Shown one piece after another: positions 24,663 to 33,088 of a stretch of DNA of 64,000 nucleotides. The stretch lies in the NCBI GenBank assembly GCA_016716065.1, contig JADJXA010000002.1, positions 372,001-436,000 on the forward strand, written 5' to 3'. This DNA comes from Candidatus Leptovillus gracilis. Lineage in GTDB: Bacteria; Chloroflexota; Anaerolineae; Promineifilales; Promineifilaceae. Below the pieces are notes generated by a model. It saw nothing but the letters and a program-made list of their open reading frames with translations, did not search any database and had not been told where the DNA came from. Position 1 is the first letter of the stretch, and each line of letters starts with the position of its first letter. A program made the translations under genes and the position numbers.

Positions 24663-25027
24663 ATCAATTCACTCCTTGCAAATGCCAGCGCCCACCATCC
24701 AGTTTGTGACGAGTAATTGGGTTTGTTGTGGTCGTAGGCGGAAATTAAGACAATCCCTCATTATTCGCCAACATAAAGTTGACGGAATAACGCTAAGGAT
24801 TCTTTGCTTTCTAAGGTTATTGGGATTCTGAATTGCTTGCACCTCCTTATTGGGGTTTGATTGGCTGCCAAAGCATGGTTAAGGTTTTGAAATTGCGGGG
24901 TGTTAACTTGCACTATGTCCACGTCAGACAAATACACTAAGAATTATACCCACAAATTTGTTCGTGTCATGTATTTTCGCGGCTAACGTCGTTGGTTTAG
25001 CCTTCACTTGGGCGGTAATAGGCTAAT
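24663..25027. other. AT-rich intergenic region upstream of the protease-nucleotidase gene
   Basis: 365 bases without a credible gene, clearly richer in A/T than the surroundings. On the minus strand a near-perfect Shine-Dalgarno-like AAGGAGGTGC (about 24838-24849) has no suitably placed start codon. No consensus promoter was identified. Confidence 0.5.
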
Positions 25028-26167
25028 TTACTGATCCATTCGTTGGCTGCTGCGGATGCGCGAAATGCCACCACCGCCGGTAACGCTGCGGCCGCCGCCA
25101 AAACCGCGAAAATAGGGTTCGCCCAGGAATTGGGCGCGGTAGGCGGCGAAGAGCGTGCCGGGCAGGCAGGCCAGCAGGGGGGAAAAGCACTCACCAGGCG
25201 AATCGGCGAGGGGCAGGTGGGGAACGGCCGTCATTTTCATGCTATCCGGCCCAATCACCGCCACCCGGCGGCCAATGTGGGCCGCCGCCGTCACGACTTC
25301 CCGCGCCCGGCTGGCGTCCCAGCCCTCCGCGCTGATGACCAACGTCGGCGTATCCGCCTGCCTGCCGAAGTATTGCAGGTGCGCCCATTCCTCGGTGTCT
25401 TGGGCGACGGCCGTATCCCCGGCCGCTTCAATGAGTTTGGCCGCGCTAAACAACGCTGTGCCAACGTTCGGTCCTGCGCCACAAAAGACAAACTCACGGC
25501 CGTCCAGCCAATCCGCCGCCAGTTGTTGGGCGATGGGGTCGCTGCGGGCGATGGTCTCTTCCATGGCGTCGGCCATGCCGGCCAGCGTTTGCCGCGCCTG
25601 CCGCGCTGCTTTGTGCGTGAGATGGCCGCGTAATTCGCCCAGATGAACGGCCGTCAGATACAGCGCCAACTGCGAGGCCACATAGCTGCGCGTGCCGGGC
25701 ACGACCATGTTGGTTTCGTCGGGGAGGGGAGGAACGGCCGTTTCTACCATTACCTCCGCCTCTTTTGCCAACGCCCCAGCCGGATTGCCGGTGAGAGCCA
25801 CTGCCAGTCCGCCCGCCTTACGCCCCAGCGCCAGAGCCTCGGCCGTGCGGCTCACCTGCCCGCTGACGGAAATCGCCAGGACCAGATTGCGGCCGGGGCC
25901 GGTGTCCGGCAGGAAGCGGGCGGCGTAACGGCCAAACTGCATGGCGGTCATCGGTTCGCAGGGCAGCCCGGCAAGCTGCTCGAAGGCGAGTTCGCTGTTG
26001 AGGGCGGCGTGGTGGCTGTCGCCGCAGCCGGTGACAAAGACGCGCCGGACGTTAGCGCAGAGGGCGGGGGAGAGGGTGTTGGGGATAACGGCCGTGAGCC
26101 GGTCTACCATCACCCGGACGAGGTCGGGCAAGGTGTCTATTTGTTGGTGCAGGGGGGAGCGTTCCAT
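25028..26167 (-). CDS. SIS-domain sugar isomerase/deaminase-like protein (GlmS C-terminal/AgaS-like)
   Basis: 379 residues with two tandem SIS (sugar isomerase) domains. The first (about 35-165) has VFVTGCGDSHHAAL and LAISVSGQVSRTAEAL. The second (about 220-350) has EFVFCGAGPNVGTALFSAAKLIEAAGDTAVAQDTEEWAHLQYF. The TEEWAHLQYF block resembles the ExxHG segment of the glucosamine-6-phosphate synthase isomerase half. There is no glutaminase domain. Members interconvert amino-sugar or keto/aldo sugar phosphates, and the substrate here is unknown. The last 30 residues (GFGGGRSVTGGGG...) are Gly/Ser/Arg-rich and not conserved. Confidence 0.78.
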   Translation of the reverse strand: MERSPLHQQIDTLPDLVRVMVDRLTAVIPNTLSPALCANVRRVFVTGCGDSHHAALNSELAFEQLAGLPCEPMTAMQFGRYAARFLPDTGPGRNLVLAISVSGQVSRTAEALALGRKAGGLAVALTGNPAGALAKEAEVMVETAVPPLPDETNMVVPGTRSYVASQLALYLTAVHLGELRGHLTHKAARQARQTLAGMADAMEETIARSDPIAQQLAADWLDGREFVFCGAGPNVGTALFSAAKLIEAAGDTAVAQDTEEWAHLQYFGRQADTPTLVISAEGWDASRAREVVTAAAHIGRRVAVIGPDSMKMTAVPHLPLADSPGECFSPLLACLPGTLFAAYRAQFLGEPYFRGFGGGRSVTGGGGISRIRSSQRMDQ

Positions 26168-26275
26168 GAGAAGCCTTGTTTGCTATTTGGTGGTTTTGAT
26201 GCGCTGAGGCGGGTGGGGGAACGGCCGTTGCGTTTGGCCAGGGTACGGCCGTAATGCCCAAACTTATGTGGAGAC

Positions 26276-26482
26276 TCACCAGACTTCATCAACCGGAACT
26301 GGCAGCGGATAATCTGACAACCAGAGCCGCGCAGGATCAGCAGAAGGCCCCGCATTGATTTCATCAACTACCTTTTGTGGCACAATAATCTTATCAGCCA
26401 GAGCCGGTAGCAGATGCGCGTGGCCTACTTTTGCCAAAACAATGATAGGCGAGGCATTAACAACCCACTGTTCAACTGCCAC
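26276..26482 (-). pseudogene. Truncated PIN-like toxin (DUF3368)
   Basis: 68 residues: VVNASPIIVLAKVGHAHLLP and ADKIIVPQKVVDEI match the N-terminal third of DUF3368 PIN-like toxins, which are normally about 150-160 residues. The frame then ends (VDEVW, TGA), and no continuation was recognised in the other frames downstream. The later acidic residues of the nuclease centre are missing. It overlaps its UPF0175-type antitoxin gene by 11 nt. Most likely it is a deletion remnant of a toxin-antitoxin pair, leaving the antitoxin intact. Confidence 0.6.
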
Positions 26483-26735
26483 CCTTGACCTCGTGGATTA
26501 ACTCGTCGGCTGATTGGTATTGAAATGGGGTAACGCTGTAGCCAGCCAGCGCTGCCAGGAATTCTGCCCGCGAGATACCGGCTATTTCGGCCGCCTTTGC
26601 TTGAGAAAGACGGCCCATTTCATACCACTTGACGGCCGCAGCCAGTCTCATCTCTTGGACAAACACAACTGGCTCTTGTCGCAGCGCTGAAAAAGCGTCT
26701 TGCGGCAGTTCCATAGATATTTGTATGGTATTCAT
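26472..26735 (-). CDS. UPF0175 family antitoxin-like protein
   Basis: An 87-residue protein with the UPF0175 pattern: an N-terminal strand (IQISMELPQDAF), then a helix pair and the DNA-binding-like segment VKWYEMGRLSQAKAAEIAGISRAEFLAAL. It typically precedes a DUF3368 toxin, as here. The start at 26735 is preferred because GGAG lies 7 nt upstream; the ATG two codons earlier (26741) is too close to it. The partner toxin is truncated, so this may now be an orphan antitoxin. Confidence 0.75.
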   Translation of the reverse strand: MNTIQISMELPQDAFSALRQEPVVFVQEMRLAAAVKWYEMGRLSQAKAAEIAGISRAEFLAALAGYSVTPFQYQSADELIHEVKGGS

Positions 26736-26909
26736 ACTCATTCTCCATGCAAGTTATGCAGCGTCATGATACTCACCTGGCAGGGATTGTACCATAGAAG
26801 GGTTATAGCAGGCGGCGTTTATTCATGCAGTCCAGACGGCCGTTCTCTCCCCATGTCACACCCACCAAACAAAAACATTGCCGGCGGTGCAGACCAGAGA
26901 AGGCGCTGC

Positions 26910-27371
26910 TTACCGCGCCAAACCCAGCCAATCTTCAACCTGAAAATCGGCCGTTAAGGGATTCACAAAACGCACGCCTTCAACGACTGCCCCCACGTTA
27001 AAATCTTCACTAAAAATGGCGGCAATCTGATTTAAGTGGGCTGTGGCCCAAATTTGTGCATCCCAAAAGCTGAACTGGTAATCACGCACGCCCCGCGCCG
27101 CTTCCAACACGACGGCCGGCGTCACGTCCAGGATTTCCCAGCTTTGTTGATAATTTTCCAGTCGTTGATAAGCCGAATCTGGCGTAAGCGGCGCGCTGAT
27201 TTTGCGCGTCACCGTTACAAAAAACTCCGACATCACCTGGCTGCTGATGACGCCCAGGCCAGAAAGGGCCAGTTTGTCCAGGATAAGCGCAGCTTGCCGC
27301 TGTTTGTCCGGTTCCGAACGGTTGTAGGCGTATACCAGAATGTTGGTGTCAACAAAAATCTTAGCGGTCAT
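26910..27371 (-). CDS. PIN-domain toxin (VapC-like)
   Basis: A 153-residue PIN-domain ribonuclease. Acidic residues of the metal site are visible in IFVDTNILVYAYN (Asp8), VMSEFF (Glu near residue 49), YQFSFWDAQIWATA (Asp near residue 104) and IFSEDF. Length is usual for the family. It overlaps the end of the upstream antitoxin gene by 11 nt, the standard antitoxin-toxin order. The expected role is cleavage of a cellular RNA when the antitoxin is lost. The RNA target cannot be read from sequence. Confidence 0.85.
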   Translation of the reverse strand: MTAKIFVDTNILVYAYNRSEPDKQRQAALILDKLALSGLGVISSQVMSEFFVTVTRKISAPLTPDSAYQRLENYQQSWEILDVTPAVVLEAARGVRDYQFSFWDAQIWATAHLNQIAAIFSEDFNVGAVVEGVRFVNPLTADFQVEDWLGLAR

Positions 27372-27618
27372 ACAGATCGTCGCGCTGCCAGGTACGGCCG
27401 TCGGCCACCGGCCCGGCGGCGATTAACTGCTGGATAAAGGCCCGTTCCGCCTGCCAGGCAGACAGATTGCGTCGTTTGCTGCCCAGAGATTGGGTGCGCT
27501 GGTCAATGGCCTGCCGAATAATTTCTGCTTCGGAGAGATTGGTCAGGTTGGCAAGTTGTTTCAGGCATGACTCTTGATCCGCTTCAATGTAGATTTGTTT
27601 GCGAATTTTTGTGCCCAT
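27361..27618 (-). CDS. Antitoxin, ribbon-helix-helix type
   Basis: An 85-residue protein. RKQIYIEADQESCLKQLANLTNLSEAEIIRQAID has the strand-helix-helix pattern of ribbon-helix-helix DNA-binding antitoxins, and the Trp- and Arg-rich C-terminal half would bind the toxin. The ATG at 27618 follows GGAGG by about 8 nt; a longer frame to 27681 lacks this. Upstream, a TGCAAT-n4-ATTGCA dyad (about 27650-27665) and a TATACT -10-like hexamer on the same strand suggest autoregulation, and tandem repeats follow further upstream. Confidence 0.75.
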   Translation of the reverse strand: MGTKIRKQIYIEADQESCLKQLANLTNLSEAEIIRQAIDQRTQSLGSKRRNLSAWQAERAFIQQLIAAGPVADGRTWQRDDLYDR

Positions 27619-27649
27619 GAACGGCCTCCAGATAATCGGCAGTATACAT

Positions 27650-27665
27650 TGCAATATACATTGCA
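27650..27665. promoter_or_regulatory. Putative operator of the PIN toxin-antitoxin operon
   Basis: TGCAATATACATTGCA contains the inverted arms TGCAAT and ATTGCA. The related word ATACATTGCA occurs twice here. It sits about 32 nt upstream of the antitoxin start, a typical position for an antitoxin-bound operator. Confidence 0.4.
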
Positions 27666-27683
27666 TTTGGGGTTTGATCAAGT

Positions 27684-27771
27684 CACAACGAAGTTTCCAC
27701 GCTCCACAACGAAGTTTCCACGCCCCACAAGGAAGTTTCCACGCCCCACAACGAAGTTTCCACGCCCCACA
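27684..27771. repeat. 21-bp tandem repeat, four copies
   Basis: Units CACAACGAAGTTTCCACGCCC follow head to tail from 27684, with one or two substitutions between copies, ending in a partial CACAG. There are no spacers, so it is not a CRISPR array. The GAAGTTTC core is partly palindromic. Confidence 0.8.
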
Positions 27772-27803
27772 GTCTGATGTTCCCTATCAGATCACGGCCG
27801 TTC

Positions 27804-28685
27804 CTACTTCGTCGTCTCCACCCGCTGCCAGAGGTAGGCCAACGGCCGTTTCCTCACCCTTACCTGCCAGACCACCAGCGCCCACAAATGCAGCCGGGCG
27901 GCAAACAGCGCCAGCGTCCAGCCAAACTCACGCACGGATTGGGGATAGCGCAGCGCCAGCCGCGTGCCGTGCAGCGCCTCCAGCCGCGCCGAGCGCATCT
28001 GGTAAGGCGACTGGCGCACCATCTCCTGGGCGTAGCCGCCCGCCGAGCGCACCTTTTGCCGCAGCCAGTCGGCGTAGGTCGTAGGGTATTTGACATGGAC
28101 CCGGGCATCCGGCGCGTAGCGGATGCGCCGGCCCTGGGCGGCGATCATCTGCGAAATCACCGCGTCTTCGGCCAGGGCGTCTTCGGGGATGGGCGGCAGC
28201 AGGGCGCGACGGGCGGCGAAGAGGTAGCCGGAACAGAGCAGGAAATCACCGGCGTCGTCGCGGCGCCGCCGTTCCTGATGGGCGGCATCGGTGAGCAGGT
28301 GGGACCAGTAGCCGAGCCGCGTAGCGCGTGGGCTGGCGCTGCACGGCCGTCCCGTCACCGCGCCCACTTTCTTATCGGCGAAGGGGGTCAGCAGGGGAGC
28401 CAGGGCATCCGGGGCCACCCACACGTCGCCATCGCTAAAGACGACGATATCGCCACGGGCGGCGGCCAGCCCGACGTTGAGGGCGGCCGGTTTGCCCTGC
28501 TGCGGGTCGCGGACGTGGCGGATTTGGGGGTGGGCGGCGGCGTAACGGAGGGTAACGGCCGTTGTCTCTTCATCCGGGCAGACCACCAAAAGCTCAGCGT
28601 CGTCCGGTAGTTGGGACAGAAACGCCTCAATCGCCTGTCCAATGGTGGCCGCTTCCCGAAAGGCGGTGATGAGAATAGAGACCAT
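27804..28685 (-). CDS. Glycosyltransferase family 2
   Basis: A 293-residue GT-A type glycosyltransferase. The N-terminal VSILITAFREAATIGQAI block, GKPAALNVGLAAARGDIVVFSDGDVW (DxD-like SDGD), then ALAEDAVISQMI (acidic catalytic ED) and the QxxRW-like region near residue 220 (KVRSAGGYAQEM) match the family. The last 50 residues are moderately hydrophobic (LALFAARLHLWALVVW), so membrane association is likely. The ATG (28683-28685) overlaps the stop of the M50 protease gene (TAATG). Acceptor and donor are unknown. Confidence 0.85.
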   Translation of the reverse strand: MVSILITAFREAATIGQAIEAFLSQLPDDAELLVVCPDEETTAVTLRYAAAHPQIRHVRDPQQGKPAALNVGLAAARGDIVVFSDGDVWVAPDALAPLLTPFADKKVGAVTGRPCSASPRATRLGYWSHLLTDAAHQERRRRDDAGDFLLCSGYLFAARRALLPPIPEDALAEDAVISQMIAAQGRRIRYAPDARVHVKYPTTYADWLRQKVRSAGGYAQEMVRQSPYQMRSARLEALHGTRLALRYPQSVREFGWTLALFAARLHLWALVVWQVRVRKRPLAYLWQRVETTK

Positions 28686-29482
28686 TAACTTGCCGGTGGG
28701 CGGGAATCGGTGACGCCAGTGCTGCCGCCGTAGCGCACGCTGACGCCTTTGATCCGGCCGATGAGCGCTTCCAAAAAAGCGATTACGACCATGAACGCCA
28801 GGTCTACGGCAATCGCCATCGAGAGAGCCACGCCCAAATAGCCAAAAATTGTTACCACCGGCCCGGCTAGATTGGCGATGACCACATCGGCCAGCCCCAT
28901 GAAGTAAGCGATGACGGCAACAATGCCCATCACCAGCAGGAAGGCGGGCCAGGCGCGGCGGTCGGAGGCGCTGGGCATCATGGCGTTGGCGATGGCAAAC
29001 AGCAGGTAGAGCCAGACGAAGAAGTCGTTGGTCTGGAAGAGCGTGCCCAGAGCCAGGGTAAGTTGGTCTATATCGCCCGTTTGCAAAGCGGCCGTTAGCC
29101 CCTGCACGCCGAACACGCGGAAGCCAATCAACAATAATACCAGCGTGCCGGCCAGCAGCGGCGCGCCGCCGATCAGGCTTTCCCGAATTGGCCCCAGGGT
29201 GCGCCCTTTGTAATACTCCACGTAGCCTAACTGAATGGTCCCGTCGGGCTGCACGCGGGGAATCAGCGACAGTTTGCCCGTGCGCACGCCCAGCAGCGAA
29301 GCGGCTACCCAATGGCTGACCTCATGCAGCACCACCCCCGGAAACAACACGATAGCGTAGAGAATGACGGCATACTGCGGCCGGCCGGTAATGAGCAAGG
29401 ACAACCCATGCAAGTGAACGTGTATCCAACGCTGCAAAAAAACCAAGACCGTGAAAGCCAGGGCGACCCAGATAAAAGGCAT
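28685..29482 (-). CDS. M50-like membrane metalloprotease (site-2 protease family)
   Basis: A 265-residue polytopic membrane protein with the zinc-binding motif HEVSH (residues about 53-57) inside a hydrophobic helix. This is the arrangement of site-2 proteases, though no clear PDZ domain is present. A candidate third zinc ligand region (MSASDRRAW or NAMMPSASD) is weak. The stop overlaps the start of the glycosyltransferase gene, so the two are co-translated. Stutter repeats lie directly upstream. The substrate is unknown. Confidence 0.7.
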   Translation of the reverse strand: MPFIWVALAFTVLVFLQRWIHVHLHGLSLLITGRPQYAVILYAIVLFPGVVLHEVSHWVAASLLGVRTGKLSLIPRVQPDGTIQLGYVEYYKGRTLGPIRESLIGGAPLLAGTLVLLLIGFRVFGVQGLTAALQTGDIDQLTLALGTLFQTNDFFVWLYLLFAIANAMMPSASDRRAWPAFLLVMGIVAVIAYFMGLADVVIANLAGPVVTIFGYLGVALSMAIAVDLAFMVVIAFLEALIGRIKGVSVRYGGSTGVTDSRPPAS

Positions 29483-29502
29483 GGTGGTGTCGGTGTTCAG
29501 TG

Positions 29503-29551
29503 TTCAGTATCCAGTAAACTGAACACTGAACACTGGTCACTGAATACTGAT
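29503..29551. repeat. Stutter repeat of CAGTGTT/CAGTATT words with inverted half
   Basis: Copies of GTTCAGT/ATCCAGT are followed by ACTGAAC/ACTGAAT words in the opposite orientation, so the region can fold on itself. It separates tpiA from the protease gene. Similar blocks recur at 35717-35786, 38402-38442 and 47910-47996. Confidence 0.6.
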
Positions 29552-30303
29552 CAGGCCGCGTTGGCGACCAGTTCTATAAAGCTGGGCTTCAGACTGGCGC
29601 CGCCGACGAGCGCGCCGTCAATGTCTGGGTGGGCCATCAGTTCGGCGATGTTTTTCTCGGTGACGCTGCCGCCGTACTGGATGCGGATTTGTTGGGCGAC
29701 GTCATCGCCGAGGATTTCGGCGATGGTGGCGCGGACCGTGCCGCCGATGATGGCGCCAGCCTGTTCGACGGTAGCGGTGCGGCCGGTGCCGATGGCCCAA
29801 ATCGGCTCATAGGCGATGACGCAGGCGATGGACTGCTCGGCCGTGAGGCCCTCAAAGGCAGCTTTGACCTGGCCGCTGACAAAGCTGTGGGTTTCACCGG
29901 CTTCGTTTTGCTCCAGGCTTTCGCCGACGCAGACCATCGGCGTCAGGCCGTGGGCCAGGGCGGCTTTGATCTTTTTGTTGACGCCTTCGTCGGTTTCGCC
30001 GAAGTAAGCGCGGCGTTCGGAGTGGCCGAGGATGACGTATTGGCAGAAGGGGGTAAGCATGTTGGGGGCCAGTTCGCCGGTGTAGGCGCCGCTTTCGGCG
30101 AAGTACATATTTTGCGCGCCAACGCTGATTTTGCTGCCTTTGACGGCTTCGGCGACGGCCGGGATGGCCAGAGCGGGCGGGCAAACAACGATGTCTACGC
30201 CGGTGACGGCATTGAGGCCATCGTGGATTTGTTCGATGAAGGCGACGGCTTCAACGGCCGTTTTATTCATCTTCCAGTTGCCGGCAATAATTGGGGTACG
30301 CAT
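29551..30303 (-). CDS. tpiA: Triosephosphate isomerase
   Basis: A 250-residue (beta/alpha)8 glycolytic enzyme that interconverts dihydroxyacetone phosphate and glyceraldehyde 3-phosphate. Present are the catalytic Lys in AGNWKMN (residue 11), His in ILGHSERR (near residue 94), Glu in IAYEPIWAIGTG (near 166) and the phosphate-binding IQYGGSV. Length is standard. An AAGGAG site precedes the ATG at 30303. It is divergent from the ArsA-like ATPase gene across 256 bases rich in 7-nt repeats. Confidence 0.96.
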   Translation of the reverse strand: MRTPIIAGNWKMNKTAVEAVAFIEQIHDGLNAVTGVDIVVCPPALAIPAVAEAVKGSKISVGAQNMYFAESGAYTGELAPNMLTPFCQYVILGHSERRAYFGETDEGVNKKIKAALAHGLTPMVCVGESLEQNEAGETHSFVSGQVKAAFEGLTAEQSIACVIAYEPIWAIGTGRTATVEQAGAIIGGTVRATIAEILGDDVAQQIRIQYGGSVTEKNIAELMAHPDIDGALVGGASLKPSFIELVANAA

Positions 30304-30559
30304 GGGGTTCTCCTTAAAAGTTAATAGTTGGTAGTTGATAGTTGGTAGTAAACCGGATTCAGATCCTTTGTGTGTTGGGGAATCCGGTCTGTTTAGGGCA
30401 ATTATAGGGCAGGCGGGGGCGGGGGGCAATGAACGATGGCGGCGTGCGCTATCCTGCGTCGGGTGGTATGATCCGCTCCACTGCAACCAATCGAAACAGC
30501 AACCGTACTATCAACTGTCAACTATCAACTACCAACTATCAACTATTCGCGGAGAAACT

Positions 30560-31774
30560 ATGCGCATCATTCTATATCTGGGTAAAGGTGGTGTGGGCAA
30601 AACGACAGTAGCGGCGGCAACGGCCGTGCGCAGCGCCGAATTAGGCTACAAAACGTTGGTTGCCAGCACGGACATCGCCCACAGTTTGGCCGATTCCTTC
30701 GACACGCCGCTGGACGCCGTGCCGGTACAACTGGCCGAAAATTTGTGGGCGCAAGAAATTAGCGCCATCGCTGACATTCATAACTATTGGGGTACATTGC
30801 AATCCTTTGTCTCCCAAAACATCAGCGGCAAAGGCATCAGCAGCGTCGTCGCCGATGAATTGTCGGCTTTTCCTGGCATGGACGAAATCGTCAGTCTGCT
30901 GCACATCAACAAACAGGCCAATGAAAACAACTTCGACCGGGTGATCATAGACGCCGCGCCCACCGGTGAGACAATTCGCCTGCTGACCATGCCGGACACC
31001 TTCCGCTGGTATGCCGGTCATTTGTCCCGCTTTGAGACCAACGTCATCAAGGCGTTGAAGCCGTTTGCCGGGCGCATTATTCGCGGCCCGGCGGAGATTT
31101 TTGAGGCGTTGGAAAAGCTGGACGAGGCCACCGGCGAACTGCGCCAGACGCTCAGCAACCCGGAAATCAGCAGCTACCGCGTGGTCTTACAGCCGGAAAA
31201 AATGGTCGTGCGCGAGGCGGAACGGGCCATCAGCTACCTGGGGCTGTTTAACTATCCGGTGGACAGCGTGATTATCAATCGCATTTTGGGCGAAAATGTG
31301 GGCGAAGGCGAGTTCTACCAGAAACGGCGCGAACTACAGGCCAAGTATTTGCAGATGATTGAGGATAATTTCCGGCCGCTGCCGTTGTGGCGCGCGCCTT
31401 ATTATGCCGATGAAGTGGTGGGCATAGCGGCGCTGACGCGGCTGGCGTCTGATTGTTTTGGCGCGGAGGACCCTGGGCAGGTTTTTTACCGGGGCGCGGT
31501 GCAGGAATTTTTAGAGCTGCCGGATGGCGGCTACCGGCTGCGGATTCCGATGTCGTTTGTCACCAGCGGCGATGTGCGGCTGCGTAAGCGGGGCGACGAG
31601 ATGTTTATTACCATCGGCAATTTTAAGCGGGAGATGATTTTGCCTGGTGTTTTGGCGAAACGAAAAGCGGTGTCCGGCGCAATGCGCGACGGTGTGTTGG
31701 AGATTGATTTTGCCCCGCCTTCGTCGGCAGAAGAGACAGAAGTGAGTGAACGGCCGTCTCCCACCACCATTTAA
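30560..31774 (+). CDS. ArsA/GET3-family ATPase with C-terminal Hsp20-like domain
   Basis: A 404-residue P-loop ATPase: deviant Walker A LGKGGVGKTT (residues 7-16), VASTDIAHSLADSF (switch I), VIIDAAPTGETIRLL (switch II) and NRIL. The last 80 residues (YRLRIPMSFVTSGDVRLRKRGDEMFITIGNFKREMILP) look like the alpha-crystallin-like strand domain appended to several bacterial and archaeal ArsA homologues. There is a single ATPase module, and no arsenic genes are nearby, so arsenite transport is unlikely. A role in protein targeting or chaperoning is inferred by analogy with GET3. GGAG precedes the ATG. Confidence 0.85.
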   Translation: MRIILYLGKGGVGKTTVAAATAVRSAELGYKTLVASTDIAHSLADSFDTPLDAVPVQLAENLWAQEISAIADIHNYWGTLQSFVSQNISGKGISSVVADELSAFPGMDEIVSLLHINKQANENNFDRVIIDAAPTGETIRLLTMPDTFRWYAGHLSRFETNVIKALKPFAGRIIRGPAEIFEALEKLDEATGELRQTLSNPEISSYRVVLQPEKMVVREAERAISYLGLFNYPVDSVIINRILGENVGEGEFYQKRRELQAKYLQMIEDNFRPLPLWRAPYYADEVVGIAALTRLASDCFGAEDPGQVFYRGAVQEFLELPDGGYRLRIPMSFVTSGDVRLRKRGDEMFITIGNFKREMILPGVLAKRKAVSGAMRDGVLEIDFAPPSSAEETEVSERPSPTTI

Positions 31775-31889
31775 AACACACCCATTGAGAATAGCTGCAA
31801 TATCTCTGTTTCTTTGTGTCTTTGTAATAAGTTTTTATACCTATCAGCCACAAAAAACGGTAGAACCAGCCATATTTCCAGTTGGTTTG

Positions 31890-32993
31890 TCAGGCAATTA
31901 GCATGGCGTCGCCAAAAGAGAAGAAGCGGTATTGCTCGGTGACGGCCGTTTCATACGCCGCCATCACCTGTTCCCGCCCGGCAAACGCCGCCACCAGCAT
32001 GAGCAGACTGGATTGGGGCAGGTGGAAGTTGGTGATCATGGCGTCTACGGCGCGGAATTTGTAGCCGGGGTAAATAAAGAGGTCGGTTGGCCCTTCAAAG
32101 GCGGCCACCGGCTTCCAGGGGCACAGATTGCTGGTCTCCCCGGCGGCGTCGCGGGCGCTGATGGTTTGCAGCGCGCCCAAAATGCCGCCTGACCGGAGAG
32201 CGGCCGTTTCCAGGGTACGCACGGCCGTTGTGCCCACCGCCACAATACGCCCCCCCGCCAATTTCGCCTCATTGATGCGCCGGGCAGTCTCGCTGGTCAG
32301 GCTGGCCCATTCGGAGTGGATGACGTGGTCGGCTACCTGGTTGGCTGCCACCGGCTTAAAGGTATCCAGGCCGACGTGCAGCGTCACCGTCTCCAAGATC
32401 ACCCCTTTGTCGCGCAGCGCCAGCAGCAAATCGCCGCTGAAGTGCAGCCCGGCGGTGGGCGCGGCGCTGGAGCCGGGCGGGCGAGAATAGACTGTCTGGT
32501 AGCGTTCGTCGTCGTCCAGGGTTTCATGGATGTAGGGGGGCAGCGGCGTGTGGCCCAGCTCGTTCAGGTCGGGGTCAACAGGGCGGCTGAAGGTGATTTC
32601 GCGTTGGGAGCCATCAAGAACGGCCGTCACCACAGCCACCACATCGGAACGGCCGCCGTCCCGTCTGGTTAACAAGATTTCCGCACCGGCTTCTAGCTTT
32701 TTGCCACCCACCAGCGCTTTCCAGCGTGTTTCATCTAAATTTTCCAGCAGCAAAATCTCCACCTTGCCGCCGGTGGGTTTTTGGCCGAAGAGCCGGGCGG
32801 GGATGACCCGGCTGTCGTTAACGACCAGGATGTCGCCAGGGCGCAGGTATTCTAGTAAGTCGGTGAAGCGGCGGTGGGTGATACGGCCGTCGGCGCGCCC
32901 CAAAATCAGCAGCCGGCTGGCGTCGCGTTGGGACAATGGCCGTTGGGCGATCAGTTCCGTGGGCAGGTTGTAGGTAAACTCGTTGGTATCCAT
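31890..32993 (-). CDS. queA: tRNA preQ1(34) S-adenosylmethionine ribosyltransferase-isomerase
   Basis: A 367-residue enzyme that transfers and isomerises the ribosyl group of S-adenosylmethionine to preQ1 in tRNA, forming epoxyqueuosine. The conserved starts YNLPTELIAQRPLSQRDASRLL, VVNDSRVIPARLFG, the PTAGLHFS block (near residue 183), VTLHVGLDTF and the C-terminal ITNFHLPQSSLLMLVAAFAG are all present. Length fits (about 340-370). Other queuosine genes are not in the window. Confidence 0.95.
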   Translation of the reverse strand: MDTNEFTYNLPTELIAQRPLSQRDASRLLILGRADGRITHRRFTDLLEYLRPGDILVVNDSRVIPARLFGQKPTGGKVEILLLENLDETRWKALVGGKKLEAGAEILLTRRDGGRSDVVAVVTAVLDGSQREITFSRPVDPDLNELGHTPLPPYIHETLDDDERYQTVYSRPPGSSAAPTAGLHFSGDLLLALRDKGVILETVTLHVGLDTFKPVAANQVADHVIHSEWASLTSETARRINEAKLAGGRIVAVGTTAVRTLETAALRSGGILGALQTISARDAAGETSNLCPWKPVAAFEGPTDLFIYPGYKFRAVDAMITNFHLPQSSLLMLVAAFAGREQVMAAYETAVTEQYRFFSFGDAMLIA

Positions 32994-33027
32994 GCCAGCT
33001 ATTTTAACCTGTCGTCTGGGGATGCAA

Positions 33028-33063
33028 AAGACCCGCAGGGTTTTAGAAAACCCTGCGGGTCTT
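33028..33063 (-). terminator. Hairpin terminator after the 33089-33514 gene
   Basis: AAGACCCGCAGGGTTTT pairs with AAAACCCTGCGGGTCTT around a short loop. On the minus strand the stem is followed by TTTT, as in an intrinsic terminator. It may also belong to the window's dispersed hairpin class. Confidence 0.65.
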
Positions 33064-33088
33064 GAAAGAACGCAGTTTTTCAGGTCTT

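Noticed and set aside
24838..24849. Strong Shine-Dalgarno-like AAGGAGGTGC on the minus strand
   Set aside because: No start codon at a usable distance and no open frame. Treated as a chance match in an AT-rich spacer.
27684..27771. Possible CRISPR array
   Set aside because: The 21-bp units are contiguous without unique spacers, and no cas genes are nearby.
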